This document shows, one piece after another, positions 39,522 to 47,885 of a stretch of DNA of 64,000 bases (the first letter of the stretch is position 1; each line of letters starts with the position of its first letter). Source of the DNA: Rhodanobacter ginsengisoli (GTDB lineage: Bacteria > Pseudomonadota > Gammaproteobacteria > Xanthomonadales > Rhodanobacteraceae); contig NZ_JBHSNF010000002.1 in the NCBI RefSeq assembly GCF_042657065.1, positions 310,001 through 374,000 on the forward strand, read 5' to 3'. Position numbers and translations under genes: made by a program. The notes under the pieces were generated by a model, which worked only from the letters and a program-made list of their open reading frames with translations, did not search any database and was not told the DNA's origin.

Positions 39522-41294
39522 ATGAGCGCTGCCAGCACCGACACGCCCCGCCCTTCCCGTCGCATCGGCGCCCTGCGCGGACTGTGGCCCTTCCTGAAAC
39601 CGCATCGTGCACTGGCCATCGGCTGGCTGGTGTTCCTGGGCCTGTCCTCGGGCGCGTCGCTGGTGCTGCCGCTGGCGTTCCGCCACATCATCGACCAGGG
39701 CTTCGGGCATTCCAGCCAGACGGTGATCAACAGCACGTTCATCGCGCTGTTCGGCGTGGCCCTGGTGCTGGCGGTGGCTACGGCGGCACGCTACTTCTGC
39801 ATCACCCTGCTCAGCGAGCGCGCGCTCGCCTCGCTGCGACAGACGCTTTACGCGCAGGTGATCCGGCTCGACGTGGGCTTCTTCGAACGCAGCCGCGTCG
39901 GCGAACTGCTGTCGCGCCTGAGCGCCGATACCGAAGTGGTGCAGGCGCTGATCGGCTCGGGCGTGTCGGTCGCGCTGCGCAGCGCCGTGATGCTGATCGG
40001 CGCGGCGGTGGCGATGGTGTGGACCGCACCGTCGCTGGCCGCCCTCACCGCACTGGTGATTCCCGCGGTGATGTTGCCGATCCTGGTATTCGGCCGGCGC
40101 GTGCAGAAACTCTCGCGTGCCAGCCAGGACCGCCTGGCCGACGCCGCGGCAATCGCCAACGAGACGCTCAACGCCTCCACCGCGGTGAAGGCGTATGCGC
40201 GCGAGGACATCGAGAGCACCCGCTACGGCAGCGCGATCCTGCGCGCCCTGGCCACCGCGCGCCGGCGCATCGGCATGCGCGCGCTGCTGACCATGGCGGT
40301 GATCGTGCTGGTGTTCGGCGCGATCACCCTGGTGCTGTGGGCCGGCGCCCGCCACGTGCTGGCCGGCACGCTGGACGCCGGCGTGCTGGGCCAGTTCGTG
40401 CTGTACGCGGTGTTCGCCGCCGGCTCGGTGGCCGGCCTGTCCGAAGTGTGGGGCGACGTGTTGCGCGCGGCCGGCGCGATGGAGCGCCTGGGCGAACTGC
40501 TGGACGAGCGCGCCGAGATCGTCGACCCGGCCCGGCCGCTGGCCCTGCCCCGGCCGGTCAGCGGCGCGCTGCGCTTCGACGGGGTCAGCTTCCACTATCC
40601 GACCCGACCCAACACCGCCGCGCTGCACGACTTCACGCTGGAAGTGCGCCCGGGCGAAACCGTGGCCCTGGTCGGCCCCTCGGGTGCGGGCAAGAGCACG
40701 GTGTTCTCGCTGCTGCTGCGCTTCTACGATCCGCAAAGCGGCAGCATCAGCCTCGACGGCATCGACCTGCGCGCGGTGACCCTGGCCGACCTGCGCGGCG
40801 CGATCGCGCTGGTGCCGCAGGAGACGGTGATCTTCAGCGGCAGCGCCGCCGACAACATCCGCTTCGGCCGCGAAGGCGCCAGCGACGAGGAAGTGCGCGA
40901 AGCAGCCCGTGCCGCCGAAGCCCACGACTTCATCAGCGCGCTGGACAACGGCTACGACGCCGAGATGGGCGAGCGTGGCGTGCGCCTCTCCGGCGGCCAG
41001 CGCCAGCGCATCGCGATCGCTCGCGCGATCCTGCGCGACGCCCCGCTGCTGCTGCTCGACGAAGCCACCTCGGCGCTCGACGCGCAATCCGAAGCGGCGA
41101 TCCAGCAGGCGCTGGAACGCCTCGAAAAAGGCCGCACCACCCTCGTCATCGCCCACCGCCTCGCCACCGTGCAACGCGCCGACCGCATCGTCGTGCTGGA
41201 CGGCGGTCGCATCGTGGCGCAAGGCACGCACGAAAGCCTGCTGGCCGAAGGTGGCCTGTACGCGGAGCTGGCACGGTTGCAGTTCGTGGCGTGA
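39522..41294 (+). CDS. ABC exporter, fused membrane and ATPase domains (MsbA-like)
   Basis: 590 residues. Six-helix ABC transmembrane domain (about 30-310) and ATPase (about 345-585): Walker A GPSGAGKST, Q-loop PQETVIFSG, signature LSGGQRQR, Walker B LLLLDEATSALD, switch His in VIAHRLAT. Homodimeric exporter of the MsbA/BmrA kind. Substrate not evident; the family exports lipids, peptides or drugs. 112 bp after yigZ, probably a separate transcript. Confidence 0.9.
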   Translation: MSAASTDTPRPSRRIGALRGLWPFLKPHRALAIGWLVFLGLSSGASLVLPLAFRHIIDQGFGHSSQTVINSTFIALFGVALVLAVATAARYFCITLLSERALASLRQTLYAQVIRLDVGFFERSRVGELLSRLSADTEVVQALIGSGVSVALRSAVMLIGAAVAMVWTAPSLAALTALVIPAVMLPILVFGRRVQKLSRASQDRLADAAAIANETLNASTAVKAYAREDIESTRYGSAILRALATARRRIGMRALLTMAVIVLVFGAITLVLWAGARHVLAGTLDAGVLGQFVLYAVFAAGSVAGLSEVWGDVLRAAGAMERLGELLDERAEIVDPARPLALPRPVSGALRFDGVSFHYPTRPNTAALHDFTLEVRPGETVALVGPSGAGKSTVFSLLLRFYDPQSGSISLDGIDLRAVTLADLRGAIALVPQETVIFSGSAADNIRFGREGASDEEVREAARAAEAHDFISALDNGYDAEMGERGVRLSGGQRQRIAIARAILRDAPLLLLDEATSALDAQSEAAIQQALERLEKGRTTLVIAHRLATVQRADRIVVLDGGRIVAQGTHESLLAEGGLYAELARLQFVA

Positions 41295-41408
41295 GGGCTG
41301 GTGCGAGGCGTCAGTTGCCGGTCACTCGCGCGGCAGGAAGCCGGGCGAGTCCAGCCGCTCATCGTCAGCGCATCGACGAACCCGGTCCGGCGGGACTGAT
41401 CGCGATGG

Positions 41409-42173
41409 CTAGGGCTTGCTTGCAAGCAATTGCATGAATTTCCCGAATTCCGCGTCGTCCATATCCGTTACTACCGCGGCGTACTCGCCATCGAGTCTTG
41501 CGGTCCGGATCTCATAGCCTCGCATCCGCATCTCGCTTCGCATGCCCACCGGCAACGGTTGCGGAAAAACAAAGACATCGATGAGATGCTTGCCGTGTCG
41601 ATAGACCAGGGTCGGTATCCGTGTATCGCCGACGTAGTCGATGCGCCCGCCGACCAGGGGAAAGCCTTGTGACGCATAGTCGTTGACGGTGGGCGACTCC
41701 GAGATCTTTCCCTCGAACCAGGGTTTGACCGTGTGGCTGTCCGTGGAGATGACATCCACCGGCGAAGTGGCCGCCAGGGCGCGCCAATGGCTGGCGAACA
41801 GATCCCGGGCGAACTGGTCCTGTGCCTGCATTTTCCCCTCGTGCCGATACCACAGGCTACTCATTCCCCCGCCGATGAGAAAGACGATCAGCCACGATGC
41901 GGCCACCGCCAGCCACGTACGCATGGCCGCTCCCCGGCGCACCGGCCGGGAAGCAGACACCAGGCCGTCGCGTATTTTCTCGCGCAGCGCATCGGGTGCC
42001 TTGAGCCGAATCGCGCCGTCACGCAACTGCGCTCTCACTGCATCCAGTCGGGACATGGCTTCCTGGCATTCCCGACAAGTATCGAGGTGCAGTTCGAATT
42101 CACGACTCGTGTCCGGGTCCAATTCCCCGTCGAAGTACAGCGGAAGAAGACCATGGGTCATCTCGCAGCTCAT
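41409..42173 (-). CDS. Zinc-binding anti-sigma factor, single-pass
   Basis: 254 residues. N-terminal ZAS domain with His29, Cys33, Cys36 (HLDTCREC) plus Cys3, followed by a helix (about 86-108) and a periplasmic domain of about 145 residues of unknown fold. It is the anti-sigma of the sigma gene it overlaps (ATGA). ZAS factors bind sigma and release it when zinc/thiol or envelope signals change; the periplasmic domain suggests an envelope signal. Last of a four-gene operon. Confidence 0.9.
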   Translation of the reverse strand: MSCEMTHGLLPLYFDGELDPDTSREFELHLDTCRECQEAMSRLDAVRAQLRDGAIRLKAPDALREKIRDGLVSASRPVRRGAAMRTWLAVAASWLIVFLIGGGMSSLWYRHEGKMQAQDQFARDLFASHWRALAATSPVDVISTDSHTVKPWFEGKISESPTVNDYASQGFPLVGGRIDYVGDTRIPTLVYRHGKHLIDVFVFPQPLPVGMRSEMRMRGYEIRTARLDGEYAAVVTDMDDAEFGKFMQLLASKP

Positions 42174-42736
42174 GCTCGACCTCCGTTACGTCCCTGGCTC
42201 AGGGTGATGGCCTTCACGAGCTTCTCGCGCCCCCTTGCCAGTCGGGACATGACCGTGCCAATGGGTATATGCAGCGTGTCGGAAATCTCACGATAGGAAA
42301 GCTCTTCGATTTCCCGCAATATCAGGACTTCACGAAATTCGCTCGGCAGCCTCCGCAAATGCTTCCGGAGATTCAGGCTCTCCTGCGCGAAAGATGCCCG
42401 ACTCTCGACATCGTCGCTGTCGGTTTGCTGCAACCGGCGTAGTTCGGCACCGTCTCCGTGATCCGCTGTCATTCGATCGATGTCCACAAGGCGGATGTCG
42501 CGGCGTCGAACTTTGAGGCGAGCGAGGCAACAATTGCGGACGATGGTGAGCCACCAAGCCTTGGCGTTGCCGTCCACAAACGTGTCCGCGAAGCGCAACG
42601 CGCGCACAAAAGCATCTTGCACGGCGTCGGTGGCATCGGATTCATTGCCGAGAAGCCAGCGCGCAAGATTGTAGGCGGCGTCAAGATGACTCACCGCCAG
42701 GTCGCCAATGACGCTTTGTTGGTTCGAGGTGGCCAT
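42170..42736 (-). CDS. RNA polymerase ECF sigma factor
   Basis: 188 residues. Region 2 with YNLARWLLGNESDATDAVQDAFVRALRF (split), region 4 with LPSEFREVLILREIEELSYREIS and PIGTVMSRLARGREKL. Classic ECF with downstream anti-sigma (overlap ATGA). Upstream within the operon are a secreted cupredoxin and a metallophosphoesterase, which may be targets or signals of the system. Acts in the cytosol as an alternative promoter recognition factor. Confidence 0.94.
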   Translation of the reverse strand: MATSNQQSVIGDLAVSHLDAAYNLARWLLGNESDATDAVQDAFVRALRFADTFVDGNAKAWWLTIVRNCCLARLKVRRRDIRLVDIDRMTADHGDGAELRRLQQTDSDDVESRASFAQESLNLRKHLRRLPSEFREVLILREIEELSYREISDTLHIPIGTVMSRLARGREKLVKAITLSQGRNGGRA

Positions 42737-42767
42737 GGATCACGGTCTTTCGCGCGGCACCAGATGA

Positions 42768-43130
42768 CTACTTGCGGACATGTACCACCCCCTTCATGAA
42801 GGGATGAACGGCACAGAAGTAGGCGTAGTCCCCCGGACGGGTAAATGTGTAGGAATAGCTGTCCCCGGTATCGAGGCCCTGGGACGAGAGTACGCCGCCC
42901 TTGTCTCTGCTCGTCACAGTATGAGGAATCTGGTCGCGGTTGATCCATGTCACCCTGGTGCCCAGCCTCACCGTCATGTCGCCGGGACTGAAAGCCATCC
43001 GGATGATCTCGACCACCTGCGGGGGCGTCGACGCCTCGGTCGGACACACGATGGTGAATGACAGCAACCAGGCAGTCACCCACCAGATGCCGTATCGCTT
43101 TGCGTTCGCCAGGATGCTGTTCTTGGTCAT
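42768..43130 (-). CDS. Secreted cupredoxin (plastocyanin/amicyanin-like)
   Basis: 120 residues. Signal peptide (about 1-33), then one cupredoxin domain with all type 1 copper ligands by pattern: His70 (IPHTVTS), Cys106, His109 and Met112 in YFCAVHPFMKG. It could be a periplasmic electron carrier or copper-binding protein. Start chosen at 43130, the last ATG that keeps a standard signal peptide; 27 residues more would be possible upstream. 31 bases before the sigma gene, so co-transcribed. Confidence 0.9.
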   Translation of the reverse strand: MTKNSILANAKRYGIWWVTAWLLSFTIVCPTEASTPPQVVEIIRMAFSPGDMTVRLGTRVTWINRDQIPHTVTSRDKGGVLSSQGLDTGDSYSYTFTRPGDYAYFCAVHPFMKGVVHVRK

Positions 43131-43164
43131 GTCTGTCTCGTTGAATGGGTGAAGCCGGATGCGG

Positions 43165-44127
43165 TCAGTGGTCGATCGGGGTGTCGATGAGCGCGAGACG
43201 TTGTTGCCCACGAATGACCGAGACCTGACGCGTGCCCAGCAGTTTGCCCAGCTCCCCGGGGGGTACGATCAGCGGACTCGGCTCGCCAAATCCGGCCTGC
43301 CCCGGGGTGGGTAGCGGATAGGCCAGCGACGCCGCGGTATGCAGCGCGACATGGCCTTCCACTTTCTGCATCACCTGGTGAATGTGGCCGTTGAGCACGG
43401 TCACCGAACCGAATGGACGCAGCAGGGCGAGCGCCGTACCGGCATCGGATGTGCCCCAGCCCCAGGGGGCCCAGATGGTCCACATCGGAATGTGCGCAAA
43501 GACCACGATCGGGGTGGAATGCGAAACGTTGGCGAGATCGGCCTTCAGCCACGCCAGCTGCTCGTCACCCAGCGCGGCCATCGTGCCCATCTTGAAATTC
43601 TGGACGTTGTTCAGGCCGATGAAGTGCACGCCGCCCTGGTTGTAGCTGTACCAGGCGCGACCGTGTCCGTCCGTATCGAAGAATTTCAGATAGCCATTCA
43701 CTCCGTCATCGATCGCATCATGTTCTCCGGGAACGGTGTGCGTGCGGTCAACGTTGATTTCCTTGAATATCTCGCGCGCCTGGCCAAATTGCTGCGCACG
43801 CGACAGATGACTGATGTCACCGGTATGCACGACGAAGGCGGGGCGTTGCGGCAGGGCATTGATGTCCGCTATCGCGCGTCGCAAGCTGCCGATGACGTCG
43901 GGGTTGGCTTGCTTGTTGAAGCCCAGGTGCGTATCGCTGATCTGGACAAAGGTCAGGGAATGGGCAGGCGCGGACTGGAGGGTGCCGTTGGATGTCATCC
44001 CCAAGGCACGGGGGACGCCGCCCGCCACGTTCCACAGAATCGCGGCTCCCGTCCAGGCGGCCAGACAGCCCAGCGCCTTTCGGCGACTCCCATCGTGCCC
44101 GGGATCGTCGGGATTGAACTCGCTCAT
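43165..44127 (-). CDS. Secreted metallophosphoesterase (Tat-like leader)
   Basis: 320 residues. Leader with twin arginine (SRRKALG, about 14-20) and a hydrophobic stretch ending near 43. Calcineurin-like fold with the metal motifs DTHLG (QISDTHLG), GDISHLS, GEHDA (usual GNHD altered to GEHD), FAHIP and GHIHQ. Most active-site positions are kept; the Asn of GNHD replaced by Glu could alter metal binding. First gene of the operon with cupredoxin, sigma and anti-sigma. Acts in the periplasm on a phosphoester or phosphodiester, substrate unknown. Confidence 0.9.
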   Translation of the reverse strand: MSEFNPDDPGHDGSRRKALGCLAAWTGAAILWNVAGGVPRALGMTSNGTLQSAPAHSLTFVQISDTHLGFNKQANPDVIGSLRRAIADINALPQRPAFVVHTGDISHLSRAQQFGQAREIFKEINVDRTHTVPGEHDAIDDGVNGYLKFFDTDGHGRAWYSYNQGGVHFIGLNNVQNFKMGTMAALGDEQLAWLKADLANVSHSTPIVVFAHIPMWTIWAPWGWGTSDAGTALALLRPFGSVTVLNGHIHQVMQKVEGHVALHTAASLAYPLPTPGQAGFGEPSPLIVPPGELGKLLGTRQVSVIRGQQRLALIDTPIDH

Positions 44128-44461
44128 GACTGCCTTCCTGATGATGGACTCAGGTACTTAATCACCCGGGGCAGGCTTTTATTCCCGACAACGTGTCCGG
44201 ACCTCCGCCGGATCGGGCGGCGGATCCAACCCGCTGCGACCGACCGCTGCGAGTCGAAAGAGGACCTGGCAAGCCGGCCAGGCGCGGGCCCGATCGCCGG
44301 TCCCCCGGCGGAATACAGGCCGCCATGCATCGCGCCGCGAGCCGCGCCGTTCATTGCTGTCATCCCCTGTCAGCAGTGGTCGCAGAGAGAGGGACCGCAT
44401 AGTGGACTTCGTCCGGGCTGCGGGCATCATTGGCTTCCCCACCCCCGCCACGACTGCGCTC
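44128..44461. other. Divergent intergenic region between metallophosphoesterase and rhtA
   Basis: 334 bases with no plausible gene; short reading frames here lack features. On the minus strand GGGAATAAAA (44177-44186), about 50 bases upstream of the metallophosphoesterase start, looks like an ECF-type -35 element and could mark self-regulation of the sigma operon. The rhtA promoter must also lie here; I see no clear consensus. Confidence 0.5.
44177..44186 (-). promoter_or_regulatory. Candidate ECF sigma -35 element
   Basis: GGGAATAAAA on the minus strand. ECF promoters commonly have GGAA-type -35 sites about 16 bases before a variable -10. Here only the -35 is convincing, so this is a candidate for autoregulation by the operon's own sigma factor. 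Confidence 0.3.
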
Positions 44462-45346
44462 ATGTCATCACGTCCCACCGTTGCTCCGGTCGCGCTCGCG
44501 GTCGGCGTGCTGTTGATCAGCATGGTCTCGTATCAATGCGGCGCATCGCTGGCCGTGCACCTGTTCCCGCAGGTCGGCGCCCAGGGCGCAACCGCCTATC
44601 GGCTGGGGATCAGCGCGCTGATCCTGCTGCTGTGGCGCCGGCCGTGGCGCCGCTCGGGCAGCGGACGCGACCGGCGCGCGCTGTGGGGATACGGCCTGTC
44701 GATGGGGGCAATGAACATGGTGTTCTACCTGTCGTTGCGCACGATTCCCCTGGGCATCGCGGTGGCGCTGGAATTCACCGGCCCGCTGGCGCTCGCGCTG
44801 TGCGGTTCACGCCGGCCGGTCGACTTCGTCTGGATTGCGCTGGTGGTGGCCGGGCTATGCCTGCTGCTGCCGCTGCGCGAGCAGGTGCATGCGCTCGATC
44901 CGGTCGGGGTGATGTATGCGCTGGCCGCCGGCGTGGGCTGGGCGCTGTACATCGTGCTGGGGAAGAAGGCGGGGATGGCGTACGGCGGGGATGCGGTCAC
45001 GCTGGGCACGTCGATCGGTGCCTTGCTGGCGATCCCGTTCGGCGTCGCGCATGCGGGTAGTGCGCTGCTGTCGCCGGCACTGCTGCCGTATGCGGTGGGT
45101 GTAGCCGTGCTCAGCTCGGCGCTGCCGTATTCGCTGGAAATGGTCGCACTGACGCGGCTACCTGCGCGCACATTCGGCACCCTGTTGAGCCTGGAGCCGG
45201 CCATCGCGGCGCTGGCCGGCATGGCGTTGCTGGGTGAGCGGCTGAGCCCGCTGCAGTGGACGGCCATCGCGGCGATCATCGTGGCAGCAGCCGGTACCGC
45301 CTTGAGCGTGAACCGTCCCGCGCTGACCGAACCGCTGGCAAACTGA
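44462..45346 (+). CDS. rhtA: Threonine/homoserine exporter RhtA
   Basis: 294 residues, ten helices of the drug/metabolite transporter superfamily (two EamA halves). It matches E. coli RhtA in length and wording: CGASLAVHLFP, GMN replaced by AMN in the fourth segment, VALEFTGPLALAL, RRPVDFVW, ALPYSLEMVALTRLP and RTFGTLLSLEPA. RhtA exports threonine and homoserine across the inner membrane. Start at 44462 by comparison with this family. A hairpin follows at 45386. Confidence 0.9.
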   Translation: MSSRPTVAPVALAVGVLLISMVSYQCGASLAVHLFPQVGAQGATAYRLGISALILLLWRRPWRRSGSGRDRRALWGYGLSMGAMNMVFYLSLRTIPLGIAVALEFTGPLALALCGSRRPVDFVWIALVVAGLCLLLPLREQVHALDPVGVMYALAAGVGWALYIVLGKKAGMAYGGDAVTLGTSIGALLAIPFGVAHAGSALLSPALLPYAVGVAVLSSALPYSLEMVALTRLPARTFGTLLSLEPAIAALAGMALLGERLSPLQWTAIAAIIVAAAGTALSVNRPALTEPLAN

Positions 45347-45385
45347 GCGAAGCCATCAAAGCGATGCCCCTGGAAAGAGGATGAA

Positions 45386-45409
45386 GGAAGTCAATTCGGA
45401 TTGACTTCC
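45386..45409. repeat. Hairpin repeat (GGAAGTC family), also possible rhtA terminator
   Basis: GGAAGTCAAT and ATTGACTTCC, a perfect 10-bp stem with TCGG loop, followed by CTCGTTCCCGC. A related copy lies at 60256-60282 (GAGGAAGTC/GACTTCCTC with similar loop and the same TC-GTCCCG flank), so it appears to be a dispersed repeat rather than a gene-specific terminator. Confidence 0.6.
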
Positions 45410-45577
45410 CTCGTTCCCGCCTCTGACCCAGGCGTTCTCAGCAGGAGACCCTCATTGGATCCAGCCGCGGGAATCAGGGAAACCTCAGGGTCAGAGTCGA
45501 TTTTCTGATGAGAACAACACGACCGACCGACGCGCCAACTCACTGACGCAGACCGTCCACAGCCTGCTTTTCGGCAA

Positions 45578-45712
45578 AGCTCGGGAGATCGGCGCAACGA
45601 GGCATGCCCCGTCGGTGGCTTTCTCCAGCCAGTCGACCAGCCAGTCGACGATCCTGCCGTTGAGCGCTTCCTGCATGGCGATATGGATCATCGAGGTGCA
45701 GGAAACCGGGTA
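45578..45712 (-). pseudogene. Remnant of a cupin-domain protein, C-terminal end
   Basis: The minus-strand peptide MIHIAMQEALNGRIVDW followed by LVDWLEKATD resembles the end of small cupin proteins that finish in THIAIQEALDGKVVDWMEKV. Only about 35 residues are recognisable, and a three-residue duplication (VDW LVDW) breaks the pattern. The N-terminal cupin barrel is missing upstream. I treat it as a gene remnant; the borders are approximate. Confidence 0.4.
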
Positions 45713-45783
45713 CGCCTGTCGGGCGCGCCATGAAAAGGCGATCCCCTTGCGAGGGGATCGCCATGCTGAACCGGAGAGATCAC

Positions 45784-46479
45784 TCAGCTGTAGCGCCGGC
45801 GCAGACCCACGAACAATCCCGTCAGCAACAGGCCGAGTCCGAACATGCCCAACTCGGCCGGTTCCGGCACGACCTCCGTAAACGTGGTAGTACAGGGCGT
45901 GCCACCTTGTGCCCTTCCCGTACCCGACACGATCCAGCCACTGCAGCCACCGATAATCCCCTGTACGTGCGCTGCCGATAGCCAGTCGCTTTCGTTGAGT
46001 ACAAACGGGTCCCCGGTCAAAGCACTCGCGAACGTAAGGTCATAGACCACCGAATCGCCGCTCTCGAACCGGTTGCCCGATGACCAGCCGAAGGCAAGAT
46101 TGAATACGCCGGGTACAGGACCGGAGTTGAAACCGCCCGCGTTCCAAGCTGCACCGTTATCCGCACAGGTCCCCGACGTGCAATCGATTCCGGTGATCGT
46201 CTGGCTGAGATAGAAGGTCCAACCAATGGTGGATTTCTTGCTGTTCAAACCCTGCAGAAAATCCGAGCCATACGTGTTCGAAATCAATGTCAGCGTTCCC
46301 GAATGAGAACCCTGCTCCGACGTGAACGTGGCTGTCAGCCATGGGGCCGCACCGTCTGGAATGTTGCCAGCAAAAACCGTGTCGAGGTCTATGGTGGCGC
46401 TTATCGAAGGAACGGCGAGCGCGGGCATCGACACGATGGCCGCCAGCGCCAAACCACTCAGAACCAGTAATCTTTTCAT
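45784..46479 (-). CDS. PEP-CTERM sorting domain protein, secreted
   Basis: 231 residues. Signal peptide (about 1-22, ending MPALA), a beta-rich body with three to four cysteines of no known family, and a C-terminal sorting signal: VPEPAEL (204-210), a hydrophobic helix and RRRYS. Such proteins are processed by an exosortase (EpsH type) and often linked to exopolysaccharide. No exosortase is in the window. A sigma-54-type promoter lies upstream at 46589-46605. Low local GC in front of the gene may hint at transfer. Function of the body unknown. Confidence 0.93.
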   Translation of the reverse strand: MKRLLVLSGLALAAIVSMPALAVPSISATIDLDTVFAGNIPDGAAPWLTATFTSEQGSHSGTLTLISNTYGSDFLQGLNSKKSTIGWTFYLSQTITGIDCTSGTCADNGAAWNAGGFNSGPVPGVFNLAFGWSSGNRFESGDSVVYDLTFASALTGDPFVLNESDWLSAAHVQGIIGGCSGWIVSGTGRAQGGTPCTTTFTEVVPEPAELGMFGLGLLLTGLFVGLRRRYS

Positions 46480-46588
46480 GAGGATTACTCTTGTGCCGTT
46501 TGCTTCATGCGGGTGGAGGCGGACATCCGTGTTTTGCCCCGCGTCTTTGGTCTTGATCCGTAACTCAACTCGGTACCCTTTAAAGAAA

Positions 46589-46605
46589 GCAAATATTGCG
46601 CCAAC
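46589..46605 (-). promoter_or_regulatory. Sigma-54-type promoter of the PEP-CTERM gene
   Basis: Minus strand TTGGCGCAATATTTGC (46604-46589). GG and GC dinucleotides have the exact -24/-12 spacing of RpoN promoters, and TTGGC plus TTTGC match the consensus well; only the A of GGCAC is changed. Transcription would start near 46577, about 98 bases before the ATG. PEP-CTERM genes are known in other proteobacteria to use RpoN with a PrsK/PrsR system. Confidence 0.75.
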
Positions 46606-46628
46606 TCACCAAGACTATGTTTTTATTA

Positions 46629-46645
46629 AATAATTAATTTTCGAT
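46629..46645. promoter_or_regulatory. Possible IHF site upstream of the sigma-54 promoter
   Basis: TAAATAATTAATT fits the IHF core (YAAN4TTGATW on the plus strand) except for one base, in an AT-rich tract about 25-40 bases upstream of the -24 element. IHF bends DNA between sigma-54 promoters and distant activators. Suggestive only. Confidence 0.35.
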
Positions 46646-46916
46646 TTGGTTGAAATTTGGCTAAAACCGTGAGGAGTGTAAAATTTCCCGACACTTTCCT
46701 GATATCGCAAAACGCGCCCTTTCGAAGACATCTACCGGCAACACGGCGATACCACGCGACTTACGACCGGTCGATCCGTCGCTATTGCGTTTGGATCACC
46801 TGTCATCACCCGGATCTATACTCGCGCCGGCATGTCGGCAAACGTCAGACTTGCTGCCTCGGACCAAGCCGACCTGATCGTGAGTTGACTCACACCCGTC
46901 AGAGGAGGATCCGGAT

Positions 46917-47396
46917 ATGAGCACCCGCTACCCAGGCACGCTGTGTATTGCCTCGTTGCTGTTGTATGCCACGGTCATGCCTTCGGCCGCTCGCGCCGAT
47001 ACCGACGCCTGCACGGTGTTGACGGCGGCCCAGGTCGGCTCGGCCATTGGCGGTTCCGTTACCGCCGGAACGCACGTCACACCGACCTTCGTGAGGACCT
47101 GCACCTGGAATGCATCCGGCAGCTCGAGCGTGAAATTCGTGACGCTCTACCTGCAGACTGCCGCGGCGTACGACGGCGGCAAGCGGATGGCCGCCGAGAT
47201 GGCCGTCGCGGGCGCGGGGGTGAAGCCTGCCTCCGGCGGCGACGACGCGTACTACTTCGTTGCGGGGAACCAGGTCGGACTGCTGGTCAAGAAAGGCAGC
47301 GCCTCGTTCAAGGTCACGGTGTACGCGACGATTCCGCTCGAGCAGAAGGAAGCGATGGAGCTGACCCTGGCGAAGGAAGCCCTCGCGAAACTCTGA
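46917..47396 (+). CDS. Secreted protein of unknown function
   Basis: 159 residues. Signal peptide (1-27, ending SAARA), then a domain starting DACTVLTAAQVGSAIGGSV with a second cysteine in RTCTWN. This opening is seen in small actinobacterial and proteobacterial lipoprotein-like domains of the DUF3558 kind, but I do not claim the match. Likely periplasmic with one disulfide. RBS AGGAGGA precedes the ATG. Next gene 36 bases on is a small membrane protein; probably one transcript. Confidence 0.75.
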   Translation: MSTRYPGTLCIASLLLYATVMPSAARADTDACTVLTAAQVGSAIGGSVTAGTHVTPTFVRTCTWNASGSSSVKFVTLYLQTAAAYDGGKRMAAEMAVAGAGVKPASGGDDAYYFVAGNQVGLLVKKGSASFKVTVYATIPLEQKEAMELTLAKEALAKL

Positions 47397-47432
47397 CGCG
47401 GCACGCGCGCCCCCCGATCAAGGAGACATCGA

Positions 47433-47885
47433 ATGAACCTGACAGCCAGTTCCGTCCAGCTGATTATTTTCATCTGTGCCATTGTCGTCGCGGCGAGCGC
47501 GCTGACCGGTGTGGTGCTGCTCGCTGCGATGAGACGCGACTTGAACCACGCGCTCCGCCCCTCCGACCGGGCGCGCATCGGTCGACTGGAAGCACAGACG
47601 CGCGCCAATGACCGCCTGATCGAGAGCCCGAGGGGTCGAGAAGCGCTGGTCGAGTTCTTTGCTTCGGAAATCCATGTTTCCGCCTTCCTTCGCGAAGCGG
47701 AGGAAGAGATCGAAAGGGCAAGTTCCGCCGAGGAGGTACGCGCTGCCCTCGAGCGAATGAAGCGCGAGGATAAAAAGCGCTGGTGGAGCATGGAGTCCCT
47801 GAAACGTGGCGCCAAGGCGGTCGGCGAAAAGCTGTTCGACAAAGCCAACGATTTCATCAAGCCCTATCTTGGCGGCGGGAGTTGA
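47433..47885 (+). CDS. Small membrane-anchored protein, unknown
   Basis: 150 residues. One helix (about 9-32), then a highly charged helical cytosolic region with likely coiled coil (about 45-115: LEAQTRANDRLIES, EEEIERASSAEEVRAALERM), and a basic-aromatic end. No family recognised. RBS AAGGAG 8 bases before ATG. Its stop lies directly before the decayed aldo/keto reductase. Confidence 0.7.
   Translation: MNLTASSVQLIIFICAIVVAASALTGVVLLAAMRRDLNHALRPSDRARIGRLEAQTRANDRLIESPRGREALVEFFASEIHVSAFLREAEEEIERASSAEEVRAALERMKREDKKRWWSMESLKRGAKAVGEKLFDKANDFIKPYLGGGS

Larger units (their letters stand above)
45347..45783. other. Gene-poor region with hairpin and cupin remnant
   Basis: 437 bases between rhtA and the PEP-CTERM gene. 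It holds a 10-bp stem hairpin just after rhtA and a short decayed cupin 3' end on the minus strand. The rest shows no recognisable content. Confidence 0.7.
46480..46916. other. AT-rich regulatory region upstream of the PEP-CTERM gene
   Basis: 437 bases between divergent genes. The part 46560-46720 is far less GC-rich than the surroundings and has a sigma-54-type promoter on the minus strand and an IHF-like site. A short frame at 46657-46920 on the plus strand has no recognisable features and is not accepted as a gene. Confidence 0.7.

Noticed and set aside
46657..46920. 87-codon plus-strand frame before the secreted protein
   Set aside because: Starts in the AT-rich promoter region, odd composition, no family; its end overlaps the true start at 46917.
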